Shown one piece after another: positions 25,047-33,689 of a stretch of 36,437 nt of DNA. Below the pieces are notes generated by a model that was not told the origin of the DNA, made no database searches, and worked only from the letters and a program-made list of their open reading frames with translations. Both the position numbers and the translations under genes were made by a program. The DNA is taken from assembly GCA_963922455.1 (NCBI GenBank), contig CAWUIO010000068.1, positions 1 to 36,437 of the forward strand, read 5' to 3'. This stretch comes from CAWUIO01 sp963922455 (lineage in GTDB: Bacteria; Bacteroidota; Bacteroidia; Cytophagales; Microscillaceae). Each line of letters opens with the position of its first letter. The stretch's first letter is position 1.

Positions 25047-26459
25047 ATGCAAATCAGGCCTCACTACTTTAATTTTTCTCTTCTTTTCTCCCTACTAAGG
25101 AGTTTGGCGATTTGTGCGCTTATCCTCATACACCTTTGCTCAAAAAACTATGCTCAAAGTACTGAGTTAATCGAGGATTCCTTAGTAATCTACGCAAGTG
25201 CTTGTATGCAAAATGTAGTCAAACTAACTCCCAGTGTTACCGATTCTGTCCACTCAACGGACCCTCCTACCGCATTTAATATCTATGCTATTTTAGAGGG
25301 GAAGGAATGGATACTCCTTTTATATGATGGAACCGGAGTTTACAGCTATTCCATGGGCCGCAAGTCGCAGCAAATACGCCGAAACCCTATTGCAACAGAT
25401 GTTAACCTGTGTGAAATCATTGCAAGAGAATATATCGAACCGGTATCCAAGGATAAGAAAATTCAGGTAGGCGATTACAGAATAAACAACTATTATAAAT
25501 TTAACAAAGTAGGTAAAAGCCTTTATAAAGCTACCCTGCTTTTTAACCAAGGCAAGCGCAGTATGGGACCGGTTTTAGACTCTTTCCGAGGACTTTATAG
25601 CTCAGATTTTTTCAAAAAACCTAAAAAGAAAATGTCGGAGGCTAAGGATCAAATTGACAACCTGGAAGATAAAATAGACCAAAAAGACAAGGATTTGGCC
25701 ACTATGCAAAAAGAAATAGAACTGCTTCGGGAAAAGTTAAAAAAACAAGAAGAAGACAGTGCCCAACAAACAAGTTCTCCCCCTAACACTTCCCCTAAAG
25801 ATAGTACCAGCCAAGTAGAATTGACCGATAGCCAGGTCCTCTTGGAAGATCCTCCGACTTCAGATACAACTAAGCCCCTTAAACCGGAGCCTATCCTGGT
25901 AGATTCTACCAATCTCAGTGCTGAAAACCCTAGCGATTCAGTAGGCTCCTCCAATCAAACCCCCTTAAAAGATCCTAATACCGATACTTTCCAGTATCCT
26001 ATTATTGAGATAGAAGATCCAAAGCCCGTGGAGCTCACAGATACTTCAAACTCCTCAACAAATCCGATACCCTCAGATAGTTTATTTAAAAATAAAGAAA
26101 ACCTGCCCACTAGCCCCCCTGAAACCGAAATTTATACGGGCAAGGAAGATTCCATAAAGAGTATCAAGGACTCTCTCAACCGGAAACTTGAGGATTTAAA
26201 AAAAATTATTGAAGAGAGGAAAAAGAAGGCCAATCAAACTCCCAACCGATCACAGGGTAAGCTTTTTCATAAAATGAAGCAGTCAAAGAACGGGTGGAAT
26301 ATAGACGGAATTATCCAAACTCCCCCCCCGGCTTTTCTAGATGATTGCCCTCTAGAACTTGAAACTTCATTGGCTGATAGCGAGATTGTTACAAACTTCA
26401 CATCAGAATACCAATTATTTACGGTAGAAAACTATGGGCTTTCTTCTAGAAGAAGCTAA
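25047..26459 (+). CDS. Exported protein with coiled coil and Ser/Thr/Pro-rich region
   Basis: A 470-residue protein that I do not recognise. An N-terminal signal segment (about 8-37, ending NYAQS) is followed by a globular part (about 40-190), a coiled coil at about 195-240 (KDQIDNLEDKIDQKDKDLA and following), a long low-complexity region rich in Ser, Thr, Pro and Asp (240-370), a second charged helix at about 370-400 (KEDSIKSIKDSLNRKLEDLK) and a short C-terminal domain. A run of eight C at 26322-26329 encodes Pro-Pro-Pro. The linker and coiled-coil layout suggests a periplasmic or envelope-spanning structural protein. The giant transporter-like gene starts 121 bases downstream on the same strand, behind a terminator candidate. 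Confidence 0.65.
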   Translation: MQIRPHYFNFSLLFSLLRSLAICALILIHLCSKNYAQSTELIEDSLVIYASACMQNVVKLTPSVTDSVHSTDPPTAFNIYAILEGKEWILLLYDGTGVYSYSMGRKSQQIRRNPIATDVNLCEIIAREYIEPVSKDKKIQVGDYRINNYYKFNKVGKSLYKATLLFNQGKRSMGPVLDSFRGLYSSDFFKKPKKKMSEAKDQIDNLEDKIDQKDKDLATMQKEIELLREKLKKQEEDSAQQTSSPPNTSPKDSTSQVELTDSQVLLEDPPTSDTTKPLKPEPILVDSTNLSAENPSDSVGSSNQTPLKDPNTDTFQYPIIEIEDPKPVELTDTSNSSTNPIPSDSLFKNKENLPTSPPETEIYTGKEDSIKSIKDSLNRKLEDLKKIIEERKKKANQTPNRSQGKLFHKMKQSKNGWNIDGIIQTPPPAFLDDCPLELETSLADSEIVTNFTSEYQLFTVENYGLSSRRS

Positions 26460-26478
26460 GTAATAAGCAGAAAAGAGT

Positions 26479-26498
26479 GCCCAAACCTTGGGGCTTTT
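26479..26498 (+). terminator. Candidate intrinsic terminator
   Basis: GCCCAA (26479-26484) pairs with TTGGGGC (26488-26494), with one bulged G and an ACC loop, followed by TTTT. It lies 20 bases after the stop of the coiled-coil protein gene and before the 1716-residue protein gene. Confidence 0.5.
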
Positions 26499-26580
26499 AG
26501 AAAATACAGTTTGACAATAAATGGATCTAGGCTTGCTACATAGTTAAGGCAATTAGGCTCCATTTGCTAGGGATTCACAT

Positions 26581-29500
26581 ATGAAAACAACTTATTCCGG
26601 TTTACGGTCATCGCAAACCCAGGTAAAAACACGCATGCAATACCTGATTTTGTGGGGCACATTTTCGGGTTTAGCCATATCCTTGTACAACGTGGCCTTG
26701 ACTATGCTGTTTTTGGCTGAGTTTAAGGCATTCTCCTTAGCTTATGCCTTTGTCTTGGGAGGCTTGGTGAGTATACTTATTTCTGCCCTAATTTCTTATC
26801 TCCAAGTCAAAATTTCCTTTGCCCGTTTATCGGTCCTCATCTTTGGCTTACTTCTCATAGCTTGGTGGATTGTGTATGAAGGCCTCAGCCTTCAAGATCA
26901 GCAGTTAAACCGACAGTTTATTTATTGGGGCTATGTCCTTCTGTTTCCCTTAAGCACTGCCAACGTAGTTATTTTCGAGGGTATTTTTGGGCGTTTGTTT
27001 GATGTACAACAAACCAAAAAATTGGGTTCTCAATCCAATTTGGGAGTCTTAGTATCTGGCATTTTGGGCTATTTTGTAATTGGTTTATATTGTATTGCCC
27101 CCTCTAATCCGGAAAAAACCCAATTTTTCGGAAGAGTGATTGAAAACATCCCAGAGTTCCTTACCCAAATCGTTAGCTATGGGGCCATTGCCTGGGCAAT
27201 TTCATTTCTTGTCTTAATAGGTATCTCTTTTCGTTTTACATTCTTAAACCAAATTAGACAAGACATCCGGGAAGTACGAGACAAGAATTCCATCCCAAAA
27301 CTCTTTAAACGCCGGTTTTACCTTATCACTTTTCTTTTAGTTGCTATTGTTATCTCTGTCCTAATTGATTACTTCTATCTGTATATCTTAGAGGCAAGGT
27401 ATATTGAAAATACTATATTCCCAGACCCTCAACAAGACCCTTCCGATAAGAGAATCATTCAGAATCTCATTAGTTTTTATGCGATCTTCAGTGGGGTCAT
27501 CATGACCATAAGTTTTGGCTTCAAAAGTTTACTTTACAGATATGTTATCAGCCGGTATAATATTCAAACCAGTTTGCGAATTACTCCGGTAGCCATTATT
27601 GTCTTTCTCTTACTTTCTTGGATAACTGCCTATATCTTATTTAACGAAACAGTTTACCAAGCTATTTTCACCTTTTTTAGTGGAGAAGAAGGCCAAATAG
27701 AAGACTTGAAAAATTACTTCACCTTACTTTTTATCTTAGTTTCTTTATCCAAACTTATTAAAGACTCTCTAAGTGAATCCCTGCAAATGCCTGTTTTCCG
27801 ACTTTGTCTATTACCCGAAGACATCAATCTGCGATTTGATATTCACGTAAAATTGGAAGGGTTTGTCAAGGATATGGCTTTATCTCTTGGAGGATGCCTT
27901 ATTTTACTCCTTTTTTACGTAACCGTCTCATTTCCATACCAACTAATAGTTACTTTGTCTTTATGTGGGCTCTTGTTATTCGTCATTATGCGTTTGTATG
28001 CCGAATATAAACGTACCTTGGAAAACCGTTTAAACGACCAAGCGATAAATCAACTTCACTCCCAAAAAGACCCCAACCGAACCCACAAAAGTCTCTCTGA
28101 AAAAATACTATCCAAAATCCACTCCATCCATATCACAGAACTTCCGGTCTATTTAAATTTATTAAACATCCTTGATCCGGTAATCTATCGACTGGCCGTT
28201 TTAAGACTTATTGATTCACGGGGACAGCAAAACCAAGATGCCCAGGACTCGCTTAGTACACAAAAACATCAAGATTTGCTATATCAATTAAAGTCTACAT
28301 TAGATCTTTATCCTGATCATCTACTTCAAAAACTTTTTGAGATTCAATCACTAGCATCTTTTACGCAAGAAAACGCTTCCACATCCCTTGAGAAAACATA
28401 TCGTTTCCTCTTCAAATCATTGTTCCAAAACATTAGCCGCTTAGAATCTAAAGAAGAACAAAGCCGCGCAATAGCCTTAAAAAAAGATCTAGAAGTGGCC
28501 TTAGGCAACTTCCGCGGAGATCAATCCTTTCAAAGTATTCAAGATCTTATCGCCGACCACCGCCTCAAAATCCGTTATGCCCTGGAAGACCTGAGTTCCC
28601 ATGTACTCCAAAGCATATTTCAAACTCAAGACATTACCAGTCTCTTAGATCACCGGATCATTATACCCGTGGAAGAAGAAATTAGGAATCTAATTTTACA
28701 AATAAACGAACGCCGACAAAAATACTTAGAGCGGGCCGAAGATCTGGAAGAAATTGATGAGCTGAAAGATTGGCTGGGCGTATTAATTGACGACTTTCAG
28801 GAAAAAATAAGACGCCTCTCCTTAGATTATGATGACGATGTGCAAAGAGAGGCTATTCTCCAAGCTATGCAACTCTGTATCTTGGAGGCCATCCCAATTT
28901 TGGACGTAATCAGTAAGTCAAAATATTTTGCCATCTCATCCAACGCTGAACTCATAACCAAAGGCTACCGCTTGCTCAAAGGAGCTGAATTCCGCTTGGA
29001 ACGCATGGAGTACATAGAGCAACTTACCAAATCCCGTCAAGATCCCGAAAGAGTATTTGGTGCCTTGCTCACCATTTATGCCGAACCAGATACCCAAAAT
29101 AAAATTCTTAACCGCCTCTTAGACGATGCCCACTACCTTACCAAGTATCAAGCCCTGGTGGCCGCCAATACCAGCCAAAACCAGCGTATGTTCGAGAAGT
29201 TGATAGAAAAACTAGATAATCCGAGCTATAGCAATGCGGCCTTTTCCTCTATTGTCAATATTGGGCAAATTCACGAACAAATTCTTGACTCCCTTGAAAA
29301 AGCCTTTTACACCACGGGCCAATCCGAAAGAATACAAATACGTATTATCCAAATTTACGGTCGGGTCAATACCCCCAAGGCGGTTAGTAATCTAATTAGC
29401 AAACTCACCTACGACAATCAAAACGTAAGCTCACTGGCCCTAAAGACCCTTAGCCAGTGCGGCCACCTCATGGAAGGTGAGGAAGTTCGGGTTATTCATA

Positions 29501-31731
29501 ATGAAATTGAGGAAGTTTGTAAGATCCTAGTATGGGTCATGGCCATGTGGGAAGTCTTGCAACGCAATAAAATCGAAGAACTCCTCCAAACTGCTCTGGA
29601 GTCGGAGATACAAAACAACTACAACAAAATATTCAGCCTCTTGTCTTTGCTCTACCCCGCCGAATCGGTAGACCTTATCCAAAGCCGCTTATACAGTGGT
29701 GACCCAGAAAAAGCAGAATTTGCCCTCGAGCTCCTAGATGTCTTACTCATAGACCGAGGGGATAATAAAGGCAAAAAAGGACAGGCCAAGATTGAAACAA
29801 TAAAGTTCTTCCTTCTTCCCCTTTTAAATATTTCTACTAGCCAGCAAGAAAAGCTCAAAGCTCTCCAAGATTACTTCCCATCCATGAATTTTCTCTCTTT
29901 GAGCCGAGACGAAGCCTTAATTAGTTTGGTACAAAAAGATTACAAGTGGGTCAACCGTTGGACCAAAGCCTGTGCACTTTACCAACTTTCCAAAAGTGAA
30001 AGCTTTACCGATACCAAAATATTCTTGGCCAATGTGGTAAATCCGGAGTTAATACTCAGTGAAATTGCTTACAAGTCCTTGTTAGAGCGCGATAGAGCTA
30101 CCTTTGATGAAAATATGGAGCTATTTATCCGGCATAAAAAATATACCGAAGTAGACCAATTACAAAAACGCTTACAATATCTCGATGCTCAAGAGAGTTC
30201 TGCCATCTCCCGCCTCAAATTTGATATGGCCCGCTTTATGGCCAGCGTTCCTGAATTTAGTGAGATTGAAGGACTCATTTTAGCCGAGCTTGCCAAAGTG
30301 ACTACCTTACAGGAGTTTTCAGAAGGTAAAATTCTGGCCTCTAATAAATCCATTGACGAGATGGATTACTACATCGTCTTCTCGGGTACCGTATGCCTCT
30401 TTTCCGAAAACATTGTCATTAGAAAGTACGGCCCCCTAGGCTTCATCCACAACCTCCTGTACATTAATCAACCCATCCCTCATATTATTTTAAGAGCCGA
30501 ATCGGATACGGTCATTTACCGTATCCGACAGGATCAGTTCAATGAAATCATCTCCCTATATGAGTCTGTACCTTCTTCCATCTTGAAAAATAGCCAACTT
30601 AAATACGAATTGGTCGGGTCCTTACACGAAAATGGCTTTATCTCACAAGTATCCGCCTTAGCCCTGCAAGAGGTTTCCAAAGTTTCCGAACTCCAAGAAT
30701 ACGATTCGGGCAAGGACTTATGGTATTATGATTCTAAAAAAATGATGAATCATTATTACGTACACTCAGGTGGTTTAGAGGTGCTTAACAACAAAAAACA
30801 ACTCATTTTTTCTAACACCGCGGGTCAATTGTTGAGCGAACACCGTTTTCGCTCCGACTTTAAGGATAATTTTCTCATCCGCAGCTATGCCGATAGCCTA
30901 GTGCATAAAGTTAAGCGGGATGACTTGGCCAAAAAAGATGCCCTCATTCAAAAAGTAAGTAGCCTTAGGCTTGTCAAAGAATTTCAAAATGTAAATGACC
31001 TCAACCTAATCGAACTCTCTCAATATACTGAAGAAAAAAAGGGGCCCATACCCACCGATACAGTATTGGCCGAAAAATTACCCCTCGAAAAATTACCTGC
31101 CTTCATCATCCGGGAAGGGCGTATCGAAATTACTTATCAGAAAAAAGATAAAACCGAAACCCAGATTTTAGGCGCCCGTGAGTTTATACACGACTTAAAA
31201 TATTTAGATCAAGATATAAACCATGTAAGCCTAAAAACCTTAAGTCCTACCCATTTGTATGTGATCAACCGGGAGCAAATGGAATATATTTTGGCACATT
31301 ATGACCAAATTCTTCTGGATATCATCCAGTTGCATTATCCCAATTCTTACTTTGAAGTGATCTGCTTTTTAAGACGAGAAGTCAAGGAATTCAAAAACCT
31401 GAAAGCCAAAGCCTTATTAGATATTGCTCAAAAAATCCAGGTGAAACAATACAACAAGGGAGATCGGATTATGAATTATAGTTCGGCCCGCGAAATGGAT
31501 GGCTTTATCGTATACTCAGGCGCTACCTATACGCGGAACACGCAAAATGGCCGTTACCAGTTTAATACGGGTTCTTTGATCCACCGCTTTCTATTCAATG
31601 GCGATAGCAACTTGGCCATTCGGGTCATGGCAGAGAGTGATTGTACGATTTATCACATCAAAAAACGTCACTTAGATGAGTTAAATAATAATTACAAGTT
31701 ACTCCACACTTCCCACAAAATTCCTAGCTAG
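26581..31731 (+). CDS. Giant membrane protein: transporter-like domain, HEAT-like solenoid, four CNB-like barrels
   Basis: A single 1716-residue frame. Residues 20-480 hold about 12 hydrophobic segments arranged like an MFS or ATP/ADP-carrier (Npt-type) transporter. Residues about 500-1220 are helical with HEAT-like pairs (for example KAVSNLISKLTYDNQNVSSLALKTL near 940-965). The rest has four tandem units shaped like cyclic-nucleotide-binding domains, starting near 1224, 1359, 1473 and 1610. They share an entry pattern such as ELAKV...EFSEGKIL / EVSKV...EYDSGKDL / DIAQK...QYNKGDRI, and a following YIVFSGTV / YYVHSGGL / FIIREGRI / FIVYSGAT turn. None keeps the GE...RAT phosphate-binding cassette, so cNMP binding is doubtful. 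Related but shorter fusions of nucleotide-carrier-like domains with HEAT and cNMP domains exist. A regulated transporter or signalling receptor is inferred. Confidence 0.72.
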   Translation: MKTTYSGLRSSQTQVKTRMQYLILWGTFSGLAISLYNVALTMLFLAEFKAFSLAYAFVLGGLVSILISALISYLQVKISFARLSVLIFGLLLIAWWIVYEGLSLQDQQLNRQFIYWGYVLLFPLSTANVVIFEGIFGRLFDVQQTKKLGSQSNLGVLVSGILGYFVIGLYCIAPSNPEKTQFFGRVIENIPEFLTQIVSYGAIAWAISFLVLIGISFRFTFLNQIRQDIREVRDKNSIPKLFKRRFYLITFLLVAIVISVLIDYFYLYILEARYIENTIFPDPQQDPSDKRIIQNLISFYAIFSGVIMTISFGFKSLLYRYVISRYNIQTSLRITPVAIIVFLLLSWITAYILFNETVYQAIFTFFSGEEGQIEDLKNYFTLLFILVSLSKLIKDSLSESLQMPVFRLCLLPEDINLRFDIHVKLEGFVKDMALSLGGCLILLLFYVTVSFPYQLIVTLSLCGLLLFVIMRLYAEYKRTLENRLNDQAINQLHSQKDPNRTHKSLSEKILSKIHSIHITELPVYLNLLNILDPVIYRLAVLRLIDSRGQQNQDAQDSLSTQKHQDLLYQLKSTLDLYPDHLLQKLFEIQSLASFTQENASTSLEKTYRFLFKSLFQNISRLESKEEQSRAIALKKDLEVALGNFRGDQSFQSIQDLIADHRLKIRYALEDLSSHVLQSIFQTQDITSLLDHRIIIPVEEEIRNLILQINERRQKYLERAEDLEEIDELKDWLGVLIDDFQEKIRRLSLDYDDDVQREAILQAMQLCILEAIPILDVISKSKYFAISSNAELITKGYRLLKGAEFRLERMEYIEQLTKSRQDPERVFGALLTIYAEPDTQNKILNRLLDDAHYLTKYQALVAANTSQNQRMFEKLIEKLDNPSYSNAAFSSIVNIGQIHEQILDSLEKAFYTTGQSERIQIRIIQIYGRVNTPKAVSNLISKLTYDNQNVSSLALKTLSQCGHLMEGEEVRVIHNEIEEVCKILVWVMAMWEVLQRNKIEELLQTALESEIQNNYNKIFSLLSLLYPAESVDLIQSRLYSGDPEKAEFALELLDVLLIDRGDNKGKKGQAKIETIKFFLLPLLNISTSQQEKLKALQDYFPSMNFLSLSRDEALISLVQKDYKWVNRWTKACALYQLSKSESFTDTKIFLANVVNPELILSEIAYKSLLERDRATFDENMELFIRHKKYTEVDQLQKRLQYLDAQESSAISRLKFDMARFMASVPEFSEIEGLILAELAKVTTLQEFSEGKILASNKSIDEMDYYIVFSGTVCLFSENIVIRKYGPLGFIHNLLYINQPIPHIILRAESDTVIYRIRQDQFNEIISLYESVPSSILKNSQLKYELVGSLHENGFISQVSALALQEVSKVSELQEYDSGKDLWYYDSKKMMNHYYVHSGGLEVLNNKKQLIFSNTAGQLLSEHRFRSDFKDNFLIRSYADSLVHKVKRDDLAKKDALIQKVSSLRLVKEFQNVNDLNLIELSQYTEEKKGPIPTDTVLAEKLPLEKLPAFIIREGRIEITYQKKDKTETQILGAREFIHDLKYLDQDINHVSLKTLSPTHLYVINREQMEYILAHYDQILLDIIQLHYPNSYFEVICFLRREVKEFKNLKAKALLDIAQKIQVKQYNKGDRIMNYSSAREMDGFIVYSGATYTRNTQNGRYQFNTGSLIHRFLFNGDSNLAIRVMAESDCTIYHIKKRHLDELNNNYKLLHTSHKIPS

Positions 31732-31765
31732 CCAAATAGCTATAACCGCCCCATTATACACCTCA

Positions 31766-31897
31766 GGGGCTTGCCCGCGCAATGAAATCTGGCTGGCAAC
31801 TTGAACAAACTGTTTACCGCGCGGGCCGGGCTCTCGCTACTCGCCGGCCACCCCCCAAGCAGCGGCGGGCTCAAACAGGCCGCTCCATCCCTAAGCC
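31766..31897 (+). repeat. Structured intergenic element, copy 6
   Basis: Lies between convergent genes. Starts GGGGCTTGCCC and ends CCCTAAGCC. P2 arms are GCCCGCGC 31773-31780 and GCGCGGGC 31819-31826 with a 38-nt loop. P3 is CTCGCCG 31840-31846 with CGGCGGG 31863-31869, seven pairs including one wobble, as in copy 1. No purine tail. Confidence 0.85.
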
Positions 31898-31923
31898 AAT
31901 TCCTGCCCCTAAAACCCTCAAGT

Positions 31924-33537
31924 TTAATACCGTATAAACTGGTCTCTAAATTCTCCCCAGGGAGTAGACAATCTCAAGATATAGTGGCCCGGCAACAGAT
32001 CGCTTATACTCACCGCCAAGGATCTTTCGAGTAGGCCATAGCTTTGTTCAAAGCTTATTACTTCAGAACCCCTAATGTCGATTACTTCTACCGATATGCT
32101 AGCATTCAAATCATACGTTGGGTTAAGCGGATCTTCATTCTCTCCAAAACTGATGCGTACTTCATCCTGGACGGGGTTGGGAAAAATTATAAAAGTAAAT
32201 GGAGCATTACCGTTTCCGCTTACGGTTTCCTCTTGGGTAAATTGAGCCTGACCATTCAAACTAATTTGCCTCACCCTATACGTACCTCCATCAGCCGCAA
32301 AAGGATCTGTTAAACGATATGTCCGGGCCGTATCGGTATCGCCTAAGGCATCAAAGGTGCCAATAACGCTAAAGCTTTGTCCCCCATCCAAGGATTTCTC
32401 TACCTCAAAACCAGCATTGCTCCGTTCTACCACCGTGGTCCATTCCACGATGACATCATTCAAATGCTTAAAACCATCAGGCCCTTCCCGAAAAGCCGAA
32501 AAACTTCCAAAAATAACCCCCTGGTTGGTATTCAACTGCCATCCCAAGTCTTGCAGCATACCCCGGGTAATATCTCCAACATCCAATAAGCCTTCTCCCC
32601 TACTCGTAAAAGGAGTCATCAAAGAATTAGGATCTCCCGGAGGGTAGGCATCTTCATCCCAATGGGCAAAAGAAGAACCATCGTCAAACTCAGTGGGAGC
32701 ATATATCTGGGGAGCACTGCCCCCGTTCCGAGATATAGCACTATCCCCGGCAAAAAATAAGTCATTACTCCGCAGCTCCCCTGACAAAACTGCTGAGTTA
32801 TTTGGAAACCCTGTTATATCCTGCCCATCCCCATTTTGGATAAATGTATCATATCGTACCAAAAATGTCTCCCCATTGGCCTCCAATCCAAGAGAGCCCC
32901 GGTTAATTTGATTCACATCTGCACTTCCTGTAAACCCTAGACCATGCCCCAACTCATGCAATACCACCGATACAAAATCAATTTGGTCATCCGGAGGATT
33001 TCCATCCAAACCAAAATAATAATCATCGCGGGTACTGTTAAATGTGGCTACAATATCCGAATCATCCGGAAACAAATCCCGATTGGCAATAGAATTTGCC
33101 AAAGCCACCGGAAACCATTGGTCCGAAGGAGCATTGGAGGAAAATTGTCCAACAATAAGACGAGGACCAGCACTTCCTAATACCCTCGGCTCTAATGGAG
33201 CAAATGTGGCTTCCACTTCAATAGGAATCAAACTAACTATCTCTCGTGACCAAATATCCACCGCAAATTGAAACGCCGCTTGAGCTTCCGGAAAGTTCTC
33301 AAAACCGCTGTAAATAACATTAAACTCCGCAGTAACTAAATCATTTTTTAGTCTGAGAGGTGCGGCTACCCGCGTGCTATGGCTGTGTTCGCCGGCTGGG
33401 CATACGATCATTGGGCCAGGCCTGCTAATTTGGGCAAGTGATATTTGGGTAAAAAGCATAAAAAAAGGCAGCATCCATCTCCCTCCCGAGAGTGCTTGCC
33501 ATAGGCTTTTAGCAATAATATGCATCATATGGTTCAT
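31924..33537 (-). CDS. T9SS-exported zinc metalloprotease
   Basis: About 537 residues. A long N-terminal signal region ends in MLPFFMLFTQISLAQ. The catalytic part carries HELGHGLGF at about residues 194-202, the HExxHxxGF zinc motif of metzincin-like peptidases, preceded by DDQIDFVSVV. Later come a fibronectin-like domain (about 335-430, with VEWTTVVERSNAGFEVEKS) and a C-terminal type IX secretion sorting domain (last ~95 residues: FPNPVQDEVRISF, VEVIDIRG, LLPGHYILRL). This predicts export through the outer membrane and surface attachment or release. The frame can begin at a TTG at 33561, but ATG codons at 33537, 33528 and 33525 are better candidates; I use 33537. It ends just after repeat copy 6 and is divergent from the FAD dehydrogenase gene. 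The substrate is unknown. Confidence 0.88.
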   Translation of the reverse strand: MNHMMHIIAKSLWQALSGGRWMLPFFMLFTQISLAQISRPGPMIVCPAGEHSHSTRVAAPLRLKNDLVTAEFNVIYSGFENFPEAQAAFQFAVDIWSREIVSLIPIEVEATFAPLEPRVLGSAGPRLIVGQFSSNAPSDQWFPVALANSIANRDLFPDDSDIVATFNSTRDDYYFGLDGNPPDDQIDFVSVVLHELGHGLGFTGSADVNQINRGSLGLEANGETFLVRYDTFIQNGDGQDITGFPNNSAVLSGELRSNDLFFAGDSAISRNGGSAPQIYAPTEFDDGSSFAHWDEDAYPPGDPNSLMTPFTSRGEGLLDVGDITRGMLQDLGWQLNTNQGVIFGSFSAFREGPDGFKHLNDVIVEWTTVVERSNAGFEVEKSLDGGQSFSVIGTFDALGDTDTARTYRLTDPFAADGGTYRVRQISLNGQAQFTQEETVSGNGNAPFTFIIFPNPVQDEVRISFGENEDPLNPTYDLNASISVEVIDIRGSEVISFEQSYGLLERSLAVSISDLLPGHYILRLSTPWGEFRDQFIRY

Positions 33538-33635
33538 ATGTAAAATAGGATGTGAACTCAACTGTAAATTAAATAAAATTATCTTGCCCAGACTTAGTCT
33601 TTTTTGGCCATATATACTTTTTGAACGCTAATTTG

Positions 33636-33643
33636 TACATTTG
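33636..33643 (+). promoter_or_regulatory. Candidate -7 promoter box
   Basis: TACATTTG fits TAnnTTTG and lies 46 bases before the FAD dehydrogenase ATG. No TTG at the usual distance; the nearest is 12 bases upstream, which is short. Confidence 0.3.
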
Positions 33644-33689
33644 TCCCAGTTTTTAACATTTCAAGGATAAATCCCTTGCCGTTATACCT

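Noticed and set aside
26581..31731. Fusion of separate genes by sequencing error
   Set aside because: The frame is open for 1716 codons with even codon use, and the linkers between domains have no stops or sudden composition changes.
31801..32034. 77-codon frame across repeat copy 6
   Set aside because: Its first half is the repeat and its second half is antisense to the metalloprotease.
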